A stretch of DNA of 49,462 nt, taken from positions 1 to 49,462 of the forward strand of contig NZ_JANHAU010000009.1 in assembly GCF_024464185.1 (NCBI RefSeq), written 5' to 3'. How positions within the stretch are numbered: the stretch's first letter is position 1; each line of letters opens with the position of its first letter. The notes beneath the pieces were generated by a model. The model had not been told where the DNA came from. It saw only the letters and a program-made list of their open reading frames with translations, and made no database searches. Below are positions 18,177 to 27,712 of the stretch, piece after piece. The translations under genes and the position numbers were made by a program. The DNA comes from Haloarchaeobius salinus. Its GTDB lineage: Archaea > Halobacteriota > Halobacteria > Halobacteriales > Natrialbaceae.

Positions 18177-18899
18177 TACTCCAATTTATATTACCAATTA
18201 TTGACTCTGTGTTTAGATCCATGATGCAAGAGGAAGGTCGAAACCTACTAAGGAGGATTTGAATTGAATTCATCGATGTAAGTTTTCAATAAATTACTGA
18301 GCTACTGCAGTGTACACGTCTATCTCATTTCGCTCGCACATATCTCGGTGCGTATATATTCCCCAAACATTGGTAGTGGTTATTTTGTAATTTCGGTGTG
18401 AAAATTTCTCAGAGATTTCCTGCCGATTACCATGGGTCTCGACGTACTTATCAGCTGTGCAGTACGGCTGGACGCGAACACCATTATATTGAATCTCTAT
18501 CTCCGACTTTGAAGAGAGACGCCTCAAATATGTGGCGGACATCGCCTCTGGTCGGGTCCGAACATGTGTAACTACGGCTCTACACACGGTCATAAATCCA
18601 TCCTCCCGGTATATCCCCCAAAATTATTGAATTTTGTCATTTTGGTCTGAATCTTCGACGTTAGGTTCCAACCACTGTCTCACTGAGCCGGGGATCACCA
18701 TGCCATCTACGACACCGGATTGCTGGGGAAAGCTCGATTTTGCCAGCATGTACTGTCGTTTTACGTTGATATAACCGGGAGATTTGATTTGGAGTTCCAG
18801 TCCAAGTTTCGATTGATTTCCACCATATAAGGTTCTGGAATTTCTGGTTCGGTATCGTATATTGGAACATGGTTGAAATAATTATTCGGAGTCGATACT
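18177..18899. other. Low-GC stretch with short decayed frames, no intact gene
   Basis: Two minus-strand frames look like gene remains. One is 18294-18593 (99 residues). The other ends at about 18655 and includes LGLELQIKSPGYINVKRQY and SGVVDGMVIPGSVRQWLEP without a start codon. Neither could be assigned to a family. The segment is AT-rich like the flippase gene and is probably a decayed part of the polysaccharide locus. Confidence 0.4.
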
Positions 18900-18934
18900 G
18901 ATCGGGCAACATCGAAAGCGCATGGGCCAACACG

Positions 18935-19185
18935 CAATCTCATTCATATTCACTGCTCAGGGGAAACCAAGGTTTCTACCCCGCCAGACGAACTGGACGC
19001 GAAAAGAGGTTTCGTATTCGTAACGCGGTTTTTAATACTGGTATCCCTGTTTCTATTCGTACTCCTTGGGGTATTAATTGTGTTGAGATCATCCGCGCTC
19101 AGGAGACATTGTGGGTTCACCAGAAACACTATTGTAGCACCCAGCCGGGGGTTTAACCAGAATATGCTCAATTGGCTCTAGTGAA
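18935..19185 (+). pseudogene. Possible membrane-protein remnant whose 3' end took the IS insertion
   Basis: The plus-strand frame reads GETKVSTPPDELDAKRGFVF followed by a hydrophobic helix (VTRFLILVSLFLFVLLGVL) and then RSSALRRHCGFTRNTIVAPS. No start codon or family was recognised. Without the IS, the frame would end MLN-stop at the target site (ATGCTCAATTGA after removing the IS and one target copy). The IS therefore landed at its last codons and only changes the tail. It is weak evidence for a real gene. Confidence 0.25.
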
Positions 19186-19284
19186 TCGCTATACGGCGCT
19201 TGATTTCACTGTCTCACGGCTCGCTTGATATTGTGAACGACACACTTCAGCACGAGTTCACGAAATTCTCGGTACCAGGCTCGA

Positions 19285-19309
19285 GCACGCACGGCATCGC
19301 CGTGCGTGC
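19285..19309. repeat. Perfect hairpin in the IS
   Basis: GCACGCACGGC - ATC - GCCGTGCGTGC, 11-base arms and a 3-base loop. It lies inside the transposase frame (codons for RTHGDAVRA). Confidence 0.85.
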
Positions 19310-19479
19310 GCTTAATCGCCGAGAAGATGGTCCCACACATCGATCTCTGGCGGTAGCGAGGCCCATCAACTCGCACGTGGTTGATGGACCGGAAGATGTG
19401 GTGCTTGATCAGCGGTCTCACGCCTTCTTCTCTGAGTTTCTCACGTAAGTGCATCCAGTCGTACCTTTGTCAGCGGCGA

Positions 19480-19523
19480 GGCTGGTCAGGTCACCCGCCG
19501 CAACGCGGGCGACCTGACCAGCC
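19480..19523. repeat. Long hairpin in the IS
   Basis: 19-base arms (19480-19498 and 19505-19523) with a single mismatch around a 6-base loop CGCAAC. Arms begin GGCTGGTCAGGTC. It encodes the region just before the LAADKG motif of the transposase. Confidence 0.85.
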
Positions 19524-19706
19524 GAGCTGGGTGTCATGACGCTTGCCGGTCGTACAGTGAACGTCAAGAATGGCTAGTGTTTCTGTATCGACAAAAGTTG
19601 TTGCTTTCAGTGATTAAACGCGGTAATTTGATCGTCGATAGTAGTGCTTGCTGGCAGTTTCATGGTCGAAGACCGTGGCATCGATGGCGGCGTGATCGCT
19701 CGGGTC

Positions 19707-19736
19707 GTGCAGCTCCGACGAGAGTCGGAGCAGCAC
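19707..19736. repeat. Hairpin in the IS
   Basis: GTGCAGCTCCGAC - GAGA - GTCGGAGCAGCAC, 13-base arms, one mismatch. Confidence 0.8.
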
Positions 19737-19791
19737 TCGCCAGATCTTCATCTGTAATCTATCAAACCCCTTGACTAACGTGGAGTGATGT

Positions 19792-19822
19792 GGGAGATCG
19801 GCCTCGTTGAGGCCGATCTCCC
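19792..19822. repeat. Perfect 14-bp-arm hairpin in the IS
   Basis: GGGAGATCGGCCTC - GTT - GAGGCCGATCTCCC, perfect arms and a 3-base loop, in the N-terminal part of the transposase where the reading frame is lost. Confidence 0.85.
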
Positions 19823-19918
19823 GAGGATTTGTGGCATTTCGCTCAGCAAATCAAGAGCGTCTCGGTAGGATGTGTCGAGGTAAACCCGTAGACAGTGCAG
19901 GGACACAACCGCGTAGTC

Positions 19919-19955
19919 GGCGAAGCCGCCACCCCCTTCGGGCGGCGACTTCGCC
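19919..19955. repeat. Hairpin in the IS next to a frame loss
   Basis: 15-base arms GGCGAAGCCGCCACC and GGCGGCGACTTCGCC with two mismatches, 7-base loop. It sits between the NAVGG and GGGGFADY parts of the transposase, where the frame changes. Confidence 0.75.
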
Positions 19956-20145
19956 TCGGCCACCGACAGCATTTTTAGCTAACCGGACCGCCTTGCTCGT
20001 GAGGCGGGAGATCTTCGACATAGGCATCGACGATTTCCCGCTTCATTTCCCTAGTTCTAACGGTCGAAGTCGACGCCATCTAGTGATTCACCAGAGCCGC
20101 TCAATTGAAAGGAGTGTTCTATGAGTCAATTGATTGGTTTCGTAG

Positions 20146-21579
20146 CTATCTACGCCCGATAATCGAGTCACCAGCATCTTTACCAACTTTCCATAGCTGC
20201 CTAACGACGATCTTCACGTCAAACCAGAATGACTGGCGACGAATATACTCAATATCGTACCGAAGTTTCCGTTTGGGCTGATAACCAGTCGCGTCGTTGA
20301 TTTGCGCCAAGCCCGTCAGTCCGGGCTTGACGAACCACCGTCGACGCCAGTTACCAACGCCACGTTGAATATCTGCGTCTAGTTCCGGACGTTCTGGACG
20401 AGGGCCAACAACGCTCATATCTCCAGTCAGTATCGACCAAAGTTGGGGGATTTCGTCGAGATGTGTCTCACGTAACGCTCGTCCGACACAGGTTATACGC
20501 TGATCGACGCCGCCAGCGTCCTCCTCACTCAGTTTCGCTCCGGTTTCCGATTCAGCATCCGGAACCATACTACGGAACTTGGCAATAGTAAATGTATCCC
20601 CGAACGTTGCTGTCCTCTCCTGCCGGTACAGCAATGGTCCACCATCGTCGATTTTAATCGCTAACGCAATCACAAAAATCACAGGAGATAAAGCCACTAA
20701 CGCGGCTCCTGCGAAGGCAACGTCGAACACCCGTTTCACCACGTAATCCTGCCAGTCCCAAGGCTCCAGATCGACCTCAAGTAGATCATCGCCAGAAAAG
20801 TCGTCAGTCAGCACGTGTTCAGCGTGGTCTCGGTGTACCAGCACGTTGATTCCCTTGTCGTAACAGGACTCCAGCGTCCCAAAGAAATCCTCGCGATCGG
20901 TGGTGGAGAAGGCGAGCAATACTGTATCCACGTCATGCTCCAAAAGAACGGTCTCAAGCCTCGCGAACCCCCCAAGACACGGCAGAGAATCGAGTTTATT
21001 CTCGACGTTTCCACCGTCTGCGACCTCAACTGTGTGGCCGTCGAATCCTTCCGGAGCGTACACTGACGGTGGCGATACGTACCCAATCACCTGAAGATTA
21101 GTCGCAGCAAGCAGTGAGTCCATGGCTTCAGGGTCATCCCCAATAATGACTGCCCGGGAGCTCGAACGTGGTCGGCGACGAATCGTAACGACAAAAACAG
21201 GCAGTGCTACAAATAGCACGACAGTCGTCAGCATGAGAGTCGTTCTAGGCAGTCGGTAAGAGTATTTGAAGTAGCCGATCGCCGCGAGAAGGACCATAGC
21301 CAGAAACACACGCTTCTGGGTCAGCAGAATCGCGTCCAGAATCCGCCGGGGCTGTGGCTTGAACAGCGGCCACATCGCCGCAAGCACGACGAGGAGCGTT
21401 GTCATTGCCGTGAATCGCAACTCCCCACCCGGTAATACCTCAGGTGCAGGATTACCAAAGAACGGAATCATGGCGAACGTCTCGTGGACAGTCTGCAGAT
21501 TCGTCAGGAAAACAGCCGCCACCGTCAGTAACGCGGTCCCTGCCACGCTCACTAACCTATACCGCAACCCCGAGTCCAT
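20146..21579 (-). CDS. Polyprenyl glycosylphosphotransferase (WbaP/WcaJ-type sugar transferase)
   Basis: 477 residues. Four N-terminal membrane helices (about residues 8-120), a CoA-binding-like Rossmann middle domain (RAVIIGDDPEAMDSLL) and a C-terminal catalytic domain starting KRVFDVAFAGAALVALSPVI. Diagnostic motifs are LLYRQERTATFGDTFTIAKF, THLDEIPQLW, MSVVGPRPERPE and WFVKPGLTGLAQIN. Such enzymes transfer a sugar-1-phosphate from UDP-sugar to a polyprenyl (here probably dolichyl) phosphate and so start the glycan. It is the likely initiating enzyme of this island. It lies just after the IS and reads toward it; the IS starts 48 bases beyond its stop and leaves it intact. Confidence 0.88.
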   Translation of the reverse strand: MDSGLRYRLVSVAGTALLTVAAVFLTNLQTVHETFAMIPFFGNPAPEVLPGGELRFTAMTTLLVVLAAMWPLFKPQPRRILDAILLTQKRVFLAMVLLAAIGYFKYSYRLPRTTLMLTTVVLFVALPVFVVTIRRRPRSSSRAVIIGDDPEAMDSLLAATNLQVIGYVSPPSVYAPEGFDGHTVEVADGGNVENKLDSLPCLGGFARLETVLLEHDVDTVLLAFSTTDREDFFGTLESCYDKGINVLVHRDHAEHVLTDDFSGDDLLEVDLEPWDWQDYVVKRVFDVAFAGAALVALSPVIFVIALAIKIDDGGPLLYRQERTATFGDTFTIAKFRSMVPDAESETGAKLSEEDAGGVDQRITCVGRALRETHLDEIPQLWSILTGDMSVVGPRPERPELDADIQRGVGNWRRRWFVKPGLTGLAQINDATGYQPKRKLRYDIEYIRRQSFWFDVKIVVRQLWKVGKDAGDSIIGRR

Positions 21580-21647
21580 CGTATACCGTTATCTACAATA
21601 TTGATATAAATGCTTTGAAACCACAGACAGACCGCCGTTTTCTCCTG

Positions 21648-24116
21648 TCACGAGGGACTATAAAATTGCATCGTCAATTCAAAGAAATTCGAGATGATGG
21701 TCTCCCATTCGGCCGGATCGGAGTCCAGACCAACAGAGTTACCCCTACTCTCGGTTGAATTAAAACTCACCGTACTCCCGTTCTGAACTGCTGCCGGCGA
21801 AACCACGACAATCCCCTGTTCCGCCGAATATTCGCCTGGATACGCGACTCGAACCCGATACGCACCATTCTCGTTTGCGGTCACAGTCCGTTCGTATGTG
21901 AACTCGTGCCCGTTCACCGAAACCGTCTTCGAGACGGTTACCTCCTGCCCCGGCGCTACGTTCCCCTCGATAACCGCACCAGGTACAACCTGGAACGCTT
22001 TGAGTGAACCGTCAGTGTTCGCGTACACTGCCTGATACCGTCCCAAACCAGCCGTATTGCTCGTCTCACTTCCCCAGTGTTCGTGCAGTCGAACACCAAC
22101 CGTCGAGTCGTTCATGCCATCTGAAATCAATCGTGACTCAGTTATTACGTAACCTACTCTATTGATTCGGCCATATGCATTCGACGGATCAGTTGCAGAG
22201 AGAAACGGAGGGTATCTGTTGCGTGCGAACCTGTACGAACGCGACTCGCCGCTCACAATGTAGTTATACATCCGGTTTCGACTCCACTCGCTGAGAACGT
22301 AGCTCTCTGGATATTGCAACCGCTGCTCATCCACGGACTCACTGATAGCCGTAGCTGCCTCGTACTGATCGTTCTCAATTGTGGTTAAATCTACTTTCAA
22401 AGGGGCGATGATCATGCCTACGCTGGCCACAAGAAGAAACATAACAAGAGCATAACGTAGCGCCGTTCGATCTGGAATCGAAATATCGGAACTTCTACGG
22501 TCCCCTGCAGGGGAAGAGTCGCCCTGAGATGTCAGAATTTCAGGCACCGTGTCAGTCACGTCTACAACTGAAAGAAGATGGAAAAACCCAATTCCAGCGA
22601 ACAGTGCGACGAACGCACTTGCCTCACCACTAAAGCGGACCTGTACCACCGCGAGCAATAGGAAGAACCACGCGTACGTGCTGGGAACGAGCCAGGTGAG
22701 ATGAGGTCGTCGGACTGCATTTACTGTAATCCACACCAGATACGGGGCAGCGAGGAAGAGAGCAAGCCCAAACCAGAAAATAGGAGAAACAAACAGCCCA
22801 AGATCTCCCTGAACGAGTGATCCCGTCTCCGCAATCGCCCGTGCTTCAAGCAGAGAGTTGACACGGTTTGAGAGAGTCTGGGCGAAATCAGAGAACAGAG
22901 TAAACACAACACCGGCAACGGTCACACCGCCGAGTACCTGTACGATTATATACGACCGCACAGAGAACCCGGCCCAAACGAATGTCTCGGCCAATACTGT
23001 TAGGGTAAGGACACCAACGAACAGCAGGGCTGGCGTAGATGCCGCTAAGTCGGTGTGCCAGTTGAGCACAGAATGAACTATCCAAACGAGTCCAGCAGCT
23101 AAACCTGTTCCAACCAGTATCGGCGTGTGTGACCGAATCGGATTGCCCTCCGTAGCGACTAACATGAGTGTGGAACCCACAGTAAAGATTCCGATAGGGA
23201 GAATGAGAAGCGGGCCGGCCCCCCAGGCAAGGACCTGTCCCGTGATGCCGAAGGTGAGACAACCTACAGCAAGCGCTTGGTTCCCCCCATCCACGTCGGG
23301 CCACTCAACCGCGCGTACGAGCCCGAATGCGGTGAGGACGAGCCATGGGTAGTCGAATGCGTGGTGATCCGCGAACCCGATCGAGGTACGAAGCACATGG
23401 TCTGGAAGCACGGCGAGCATCAGGACCGCCGCGACACCGACGCGACTATCGCCGGTTAACTGCACGGTGAACAAGTAGAGTAGCACTCCGACGGCGATTG
23501 CGGCAAAAACTGGATACAGCGCGAGCACCACCCCTGACATGTGTTGTCCGCCACCGAGCAGCGCTGAAACGAACCAAAGAACCGCCACCAGCAGAGGCTC
23601 ACCCTTGGCCGCCGCAAACTGTGAACCAGAAATCACATCGAAATCGAATGGATTGCTCGATTTTGCGAGCAGTTGTTCAACGAGGTATCGATAGTAGTAC
23701 GGGTCGTTCGAGGAGAGCACGATCGCGTCGCCACGGAACACCGACGGAACCGAGAAAGAGCGCATCACAACGACGAGCGCCAGCGCACTAGTCAATGCAA
23801 GCGCTGCGTTCCGGTCAATAGTCGGAAACGAGAAATCCGGAAGCGAAACCCCTGCCCCCTCGTCCTCTACCACAACCTCGTCGCCGTCGAGTGCGGCACG
23901 GACGGCCGTGCGGTCGGCGACACGGTAGTCGCCCTCGTCATCCTTCGTGACGACGCCCCGGGAGACGAGTTCACCGAACGTCCCCGAGTCCAGCGGCACG
24001 TCGTCGAACGTCCAGCCGTCGGCGTCGGCATCCACGGAGAGGACCGCTTCTAGGTCCTCCTCCAGCGAAGGCTTGTCCGAGAGCAGGGACCTAGTCGCGG
24101 ACCGAACGTCGTCCAT
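21648..24116 (-). CDS. STT3/AglB-like oligosaccharyltransferase family protein
   Basis: 822 residues. Residues 1-90 form a small cytoplasmic winged-helix-like domain (SGTFGELVSRGVVTKDDEGD). About 11-13 membrane helices follow (about 105-570), then an outside C-terminal domain with beta-rich repeats (EVTVSKTVSVNGHEFTYERT). STT3 hallmarks are SSNDPYYYRYLVEQLL (the first acidic DxD-like motif) and GFADHHAFDYPW. Where classical STT3/AglB has WWDYG, this protein reads LSEWSRNRMYNYIVSGES. This variant is typical, as far as known to me, of the STT3 subfamily annotated with archaeosortase systems. It should transfer a lipid-linked glycan to protein or another acceptor; the altered motif leaves the reaction open. 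Confidence 0.83.
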   Translation of the reverse strand: MDDVRSATRSLLSDKPSLEEDLEAVLSVDADADGWTFDDVPLDSGTFGELVSRGVVTKDDEGDYRVADRTAVRAALDGDEVVVEDEGAGVSLPDFSFPTIDRNAALALTSALALVVVMRSFSVPSVFRGDAIVLSSNDPYYYRYLVEQLLAKSSNPFDFDVISGSQFAAAKGEPLLVAVLWFVSALLGGGQHMSGVVLALYPVFAAIAVGVLLYLFTVQLTGDSRVGVAAVLMLAVLPDHVLRTSIGFADHHAFDYPWLVLTAFGLVRAVEWPDVDGGNQALAVGCLTFGITGQVLAWGAGPLLILPIGIFTVGSTLMLVATEGNPIRSHTPILVGTGLAAGLVWIVHSVLNWHTDLAASTPALLFVGVLTLTVLAETFVWAGFSVRSYIIVQVLGGVTVAGVVFTLFSDFAQTLSNRVNSLLEARAIAETGSLVQGDLGLFVSPIFWFGLALFLAAPYLVWITVNAVRRPHLTWLVPSTYAWFFLLLAVVQVRFSGEASAFVALFAGIGFFHLLSVVDVTDTVPEILTSQGDSSPAGDRRSSDISIPDRTALRYALVMFLLVASVGMIIAPLKVDLTTIENDQYEAATAISESVDEQRLQYPESYVLSEWSRNRMYNYIVSGESRSYRFARNRYPPFLSATDPSNAYGRINRVGYVITESRLISDGMNDSTVGVRLHEHWGSETSNTAGLGRYQAVYANTDGSLKAFQVVPGAVIEGNVAPGQEVTVSKTVSVNGHEFTYERTVTANENGAYRVRVAYPGEYSAEQGIVVVSPAAVQNGSTVSFNSTESRGNSVGLDSDPAEWETIISNFFELTMQFYSPS

Positions 24117-24339
24117 ACTGCGTTACTCTGCAATGAGTGGAATAAAACCATCGCGATTGTCGCAGGTGTCGAGGGAGCGATGACGGAGCACATCAGCGTG
24201 TCGTTCAGCCTATGTATCGAAGGGGAAACATTCATTCTCGAACTCGCAGAGGAGATTCAGACACACCCCGTTACGCGGCTATGGGTCTTCCGCAAGGACC
24301 CGTTCGAAGGCGGCATTGAGCGGAGCTGGGCGGACCCCA

Positions 24340-25684
24340 CGAAGGGAGTTCGGGCCTATAGAAGTGGGTAATATCACGGACGGCCGCACTACCGTGTACG
24401 ATGTGAACAATAAGGAGATTGGAGATAGAACGACGAGTGCAAATCACAAGTCGATATGTGTAGACGAACTAAACAACGCCATCTACGTCTCGAAGTACGG
24501 CAGTGACAGCCAAGCGATTGCTGACGTTGTCGCAGATGCCCCTGCTAGCGGCACAGTCGTCATCGACAAGCCAGACGGCGGGACCATCACGGTCGACGCT
24601 CAAAAGACGTTCACGAAGCGCGTTACGATTCTGTGGCTCTCGGATGCAGCGGTCGCAGATAGCACTATCACCGCAGCAGGTCAGGAAGTTCTTCGCTTCG
24701 AGGGCGACGGAACCCAACTCATCCAACTGGCGGGGAAATCGACGGCAACGGAGCGAACAACGGTGGCGGACTCATCAAGCGCCGGGGCGACGGTTGAGAG
24801 CTTCGAGGACTCCAAATCCGTGACCCGCCAGGAGTTGGCGTGGACCTAGTCAACTGTACGAACCTGACCGCCGTTGACTGTACGGTTGTCGACCCGCACA
24901 AGCACGGGTTCCTTGCGTTCGGTACGACCGGGGGAACTATCTCAAACTGCCGTCCGAGGAATCCAAACGCGCGGTCGAACAATTACATCATCTTCCTGAC
25001 CAACATCCTCACCGGCATGGTCGTTGATGGCTGTACAGTCATCGGTGGGACGAACACCTGCCAGGGCATCACTACGGATACGACGCCAACCGAGATCCGC
25101 GAAACCGAGTGCACAGTGCGAGGGAACTTCACGGAGCGGTCAGTCAACTGGGAGGGTGTGGAGGATAGCGTGCTTGACGTGACAGTCTCGGATAACACGA
25201 TCAGCGAGGGCGTTTTGGCGTCGGATCCGCAGGGCAGTGAGTTTCGCGTAAGTGCGTTCGACATACTCCGATGGGGGTTCCGAATGCAAAACAGCGACGG
25301 AACACGGCGCGTGTGGGTACCATCGCACGATGTGGTAGTACTGCCGATGACGACCAGTCCGCAGCCGGCATTATCCTTGGCGGCACGAACGAAACGTAGG
25401 TGCTTGACGGCCGGATAGAGGACTGCGAGGATACCGGTGCTCGCATCGAGGATTCCGGCGCGAACGCAACACCGACCAACAACGGAGTGCAGGGCCTTCG
25501 GGCGACTGATACTGGCACTGGCGTCCAAGATTACGGTGTGAAGACTACCTCGGACGCGAGTGGGACGCTCGTGATTAACAACGACCTCCGCGGTAACGTG
25601 ACTGGCGCCACGAATCTTAACGGGACAGGAACGATTACTGATCCAGTTGGACAGGCCACCGCTGAGGACTTCAACATCACGTAG
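24340..25684 (+). pseudogene. Right-handed parallel beta-helix protein, broken by frameshifts and a stop
   Basis: Three consecutive frames together form one protein: first GNITDGRTTVYDVNNKEIGD through AIYVSKYGSDSQAIADVVAD (to about 24840), then VDLVNCTNLTAVDCTVVDPH and MVVDGCTVIGGTNTCQGITT (to about 25340), then ADDDQSAAGIILGGTNET-stop-VLDGRIEDCEDTGARIEDSG to 25684. The regular N-C-T / G-T-I spacing is that of pectate-lyase-like beta-helix repeats. At least two frame changes and one in-frame TAG (near 25397) show it is inactive. Intact relatives are secreted surface or polysaccharide-binding proteins. No clear start or signal peptide is visible. Confidence 0.7.
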
Positions 25685-25776
25685 ATTTGGCCAGGGCACT
25701 GATTTTGAGGACGGACGCGGTCAAGTGGGGTGGTGGTTGGAAACGTATTTGTTCTTGTAGGCTGGAGAGCATTCCC

Positions 25777-26457
25777 ATGGGCAGACTTACGTGGGTTGCT
25801 GATAAGTATCGTAATCGGGTGCGGCCTTGGTTGCCTGCTCGGTCGGAGTATTCGAGGCGGAATGGAATCCCCGTCGCGGATGATAAATTACGTCTGTTTG
25901 ATAGGATTGTGCCATTCGGGACGAAGGGCTACCTTCCGAATTTTAAGGAAACGAACAGCAAGCAACTTCGCGAGCATGTCTCTGAGGGCGATGATGTGCT
26001 GGTGATTGGGGCTGGGTTCGGTGTTTCGACGGTCGAGGCAGCAAAAGCTGTAGGGTCGTCAGGCAGTGTGGTTGCCTACGAGGCGAATCAGGAACGGTTC
26101 GAAAAGGCGAGAGAAACCATTTCGATAAACGGCGTGGCCGACAGGGTTGATATTAGGCACGGAGCGGTCGGCCCTCCAAGTGGCGATTTTGACTTCGATG
26201 GCGTCGAACAGGTAGATTTAGACGCCTTGGAAGAGTTCGACGTAATTGAGATGGACTGCGAGGGGGCTGAATTGCAGATCCTTAAGGAAACTGAGGCGCG
26301 ACCGAGGGTGTTCATCGTTGAGACTCACCAGGAAAAGGACTGGACAGAGTACGACTCTGTAGAGACAATAGAGAATCTACTTCGGAGCTCTGGCTATTCG
26401 GTGGAAACTCACCATGGCCAGTGGGTCAATGGGCTGGTCACGGGGACATTGAAGTAG
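25777..26457 (+). CDS. FkbM-family methyltransferase
   Basis: 226 residues from the ATG at 25777 (MGRLTWVADKYRN); an ATG at 25687 would add 30 residues that look non-coding. The SAM-binding motif is VLVIGAGFGVSTVEAAKAVG, followed by VVAYEANQERFEKARETI. Further family motifs are IEMDCEGAELQIL (the FkbM DxEGxE motif) and VFIVETH. These enzymes O-methylate sugars or other small molecules, and in haloarchaea often lie in glycosylation loci, where they may methylate an N-glycan hexuronic acid. It stands alone between a dead beta-helix gene and a dead IS but itself is intact. Confidence 0.82.
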   Translation: MGRLTWVADKYRNRVRPWLPARSEYSRRNGIPVADDKLRLFDRIVPFGTKGYLPNFKETNSKQLREHVSEGDDVLVIGAGFGVSTVEAAKAVGSSGSVVAYEANQERFEKARETISINGVADRVDIRHGAVGPPSGDFDFDGVEQVDLDALEEFDVIEMDCEGAELQILKETEARPRVFIVETHQEKDWTEYDSVETIENLLRSSGYSVETHHGQWVNGLVTGTLK

Positions 26458-26768
26458 CAATGCTGAATCAAGTGGCCCAATTCACACACTCACGGGACAG
26501 TCTCCGATACCATCTCTCAAGAATCATACCAGGAGAGCGAAGCCGAACCCACGTGACGGTTTTTCAAGCCCCGGACGGGAGGCTGCATTGGAGTTTGGTC
26601 TCTGGCGCCAGTAAATCAATATATCAGAGACGGTGGATCAGCCGTGCGAGAAGGTTGTGTGCCCGATCGGGTTGAGTCTGGACGCGAAGAGTATTTCCCA
26701 AGCTCGTTTGCAGCCTCGTTAGATACTGAGCCTGCAGCGGCAGAAAGAATATCGGTGGATTCGAGCGT
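26458..26768. other. Intergenic stretch, nothing recognised
   Basis: About 310 bases between the methyltransferase and the second IS remnant. One short plus-strand frame (26421-26675) overlaps the methyltransferase end and has no recognisable similarity. Confidence 0.4.
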
Positions 26769-27689
26769 GTTTAGACGATAGAAAGAGTGGATAAATGTCT
26801 AACTTGCTAGGAAGTGAAGTGGGAAGACGGGTTTGTATCCAGCAAACTCGCCCGCTTCACTGAACGCGTTGTCTCGATTGCTCAAAAAACCGTCGTCGGC
26901 GAGCCGTCTTTAGCAGTCAATAAAGGGAATGGACGGTACGCAGACTGGGTAATTATCGCAATTCACAGTCTCCAGCAGCACCTAGACCATCCGTATCGGC
27001 GGCTGCTCGATGGCCTCCACGAGATGCCTAGAATCGTCTCTACACCCGGTCTAGAGATGGATGAACTCCCTGATTTCACCACCGTGTGTGCGCGCAAGCA
27101 GGAACTAGAAATGCGTCTCTGGCGTGTTCTGTTGCGGTTATCAGCAGAATTGCACGACCTGACGAATCTCAAGCGATCGACGCAACCGGCATGGATCGTG
27201 TCGCTACGAGCCAAACTACGCAAAACGGACGAAATACACGTTCAAGGCTGTAAAAACGACCGCGCTCATCGACTGTAAGACTAGTGTGATTCTCGACATA
27301 CATTGCTTGATGAAACAACCGCATGATTCCAAGATCGGCTGGCAGATGATCAAACGAAACCTCTACAAACTGAACATTCTCACCGCAGACAAAGGATATG
27401 ACTAGTGGCACCTTCGCCACAGACTCTGTTCAGAAGGCGTCAAGAAAGTAATCAAGCACCGAGAATCCGGGTGGCACGGTAGCGCCAACAGATTCTTTCT
27501 AGATGATGCGGTCCACCATCAACGCTCGAACGTCGAATCGACGTTTTTCGCGCTTCGACGCAAATACGGCGAGATCGTTCGAGCGAGAACCTGGTTTGGT
27601 CAGTTCCGCGAACTTGTCCTGAAATGCGCCGTCAGAAACATCGAACTCAGCATCAACACCTCACAACCGTGAATTCACGCGTCTAAACA
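26769..27689 (+). mobile_element. Second decayed IS5-like IS (about 920 bp)
   Basis: The sequence TGTTTAGACG at 26769-26778 recurs inverted at 27680-27689 and may be the inner part of the terminal repeats. They enclose a degenerate transposase of normal length. No matching target duplication was found, so the exact ends are less certain than for the 19174-20098 element. Confidence 0.6.
26814..27672 (+). pseudogene. IS5-family transposase remnant
   Basis: Frame one carries YADWVIIAIHSLQQHLDHPY, RRLLDGLHEMPRIV and MRLWRVLLRLSAELHD up to about 27170. Then the frame changes and reads KYTFKAVKTTALIDCKTSVI, HDSKIGWQMIKRNLYKLNIL, TADKGYD-stop-WHLRHRLCSE and finally VHHQRSNVESTFFALRRKYG and RTWFGQFRELVLKCAVRNI. 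This is the same transposase type as the 19.2-20.1 kb copy but clearly a different IS. One frameshift and one TAG after TADKGYD (about 27403) inactivate it. Confidence 0.8.
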
Positions 27690-27712
27690 AGGTCCGATAC
27701 TCTGAAGTACGA

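Larger units (their letters stand above)
19206..20020 (-). pseudogene. IS5-family transposase, several frameshifts and stops
   Basis: The minus strand reads MSKISRLTSKAVRLAKNAVG from about 20020, then in other frames FADYAVVSLHCLRVYLDTSY, ALDLLSEMPQILG, RLQMKIWRVLLRLSSELHD, AAIDATVFDHETASKHYY, a stop in YRV-stop-SLKATT, and finally LREKLREEGVRPLIKHH and RTHGDAVRARAWYREFRELV. These are successive parts of one DDE transposase of the IS5 type (the ID-A-TVFD Asp, the LAADKGYD region and the RARAWYREFREL tail with the C-terminal helix). At least three frame changes and one stop make it non-functional. Confidence 0.85.
19174..20098 (-). mobile_element. Decayed IS5-like halophilic IS, 925 bp, with exact 8-bp target duplication
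   Basis: Imperfect terminal inverted repeats: the left end begins GGCTCTAGTGAATCGCTA and the inverted right end GGCTCTGGTGAATCACTA. GCTCAATT is present directly outside both ends (19166-19173 and 20099-20106), an exact 8-bp target duplication. Eight-base duplications are known from the ISH1-like group of the IS5 family. The clean duplication indicates a true transposition event at this site. Confidence 0.85.

Noticed and set aside
19792-19822. Perfect hairpin read as a transcription terminator
   Set aside because: It lies within the transposase pseudogene, lacks a T tract, and is one of five similar hairpins; archaeal terminators do not need such stems.
26769-27689. Target duplication at the second IS
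   Set aside because: Flanks (…TTCGAGCG and AGGTCCGA…) do not match, so no duplication was claimed.
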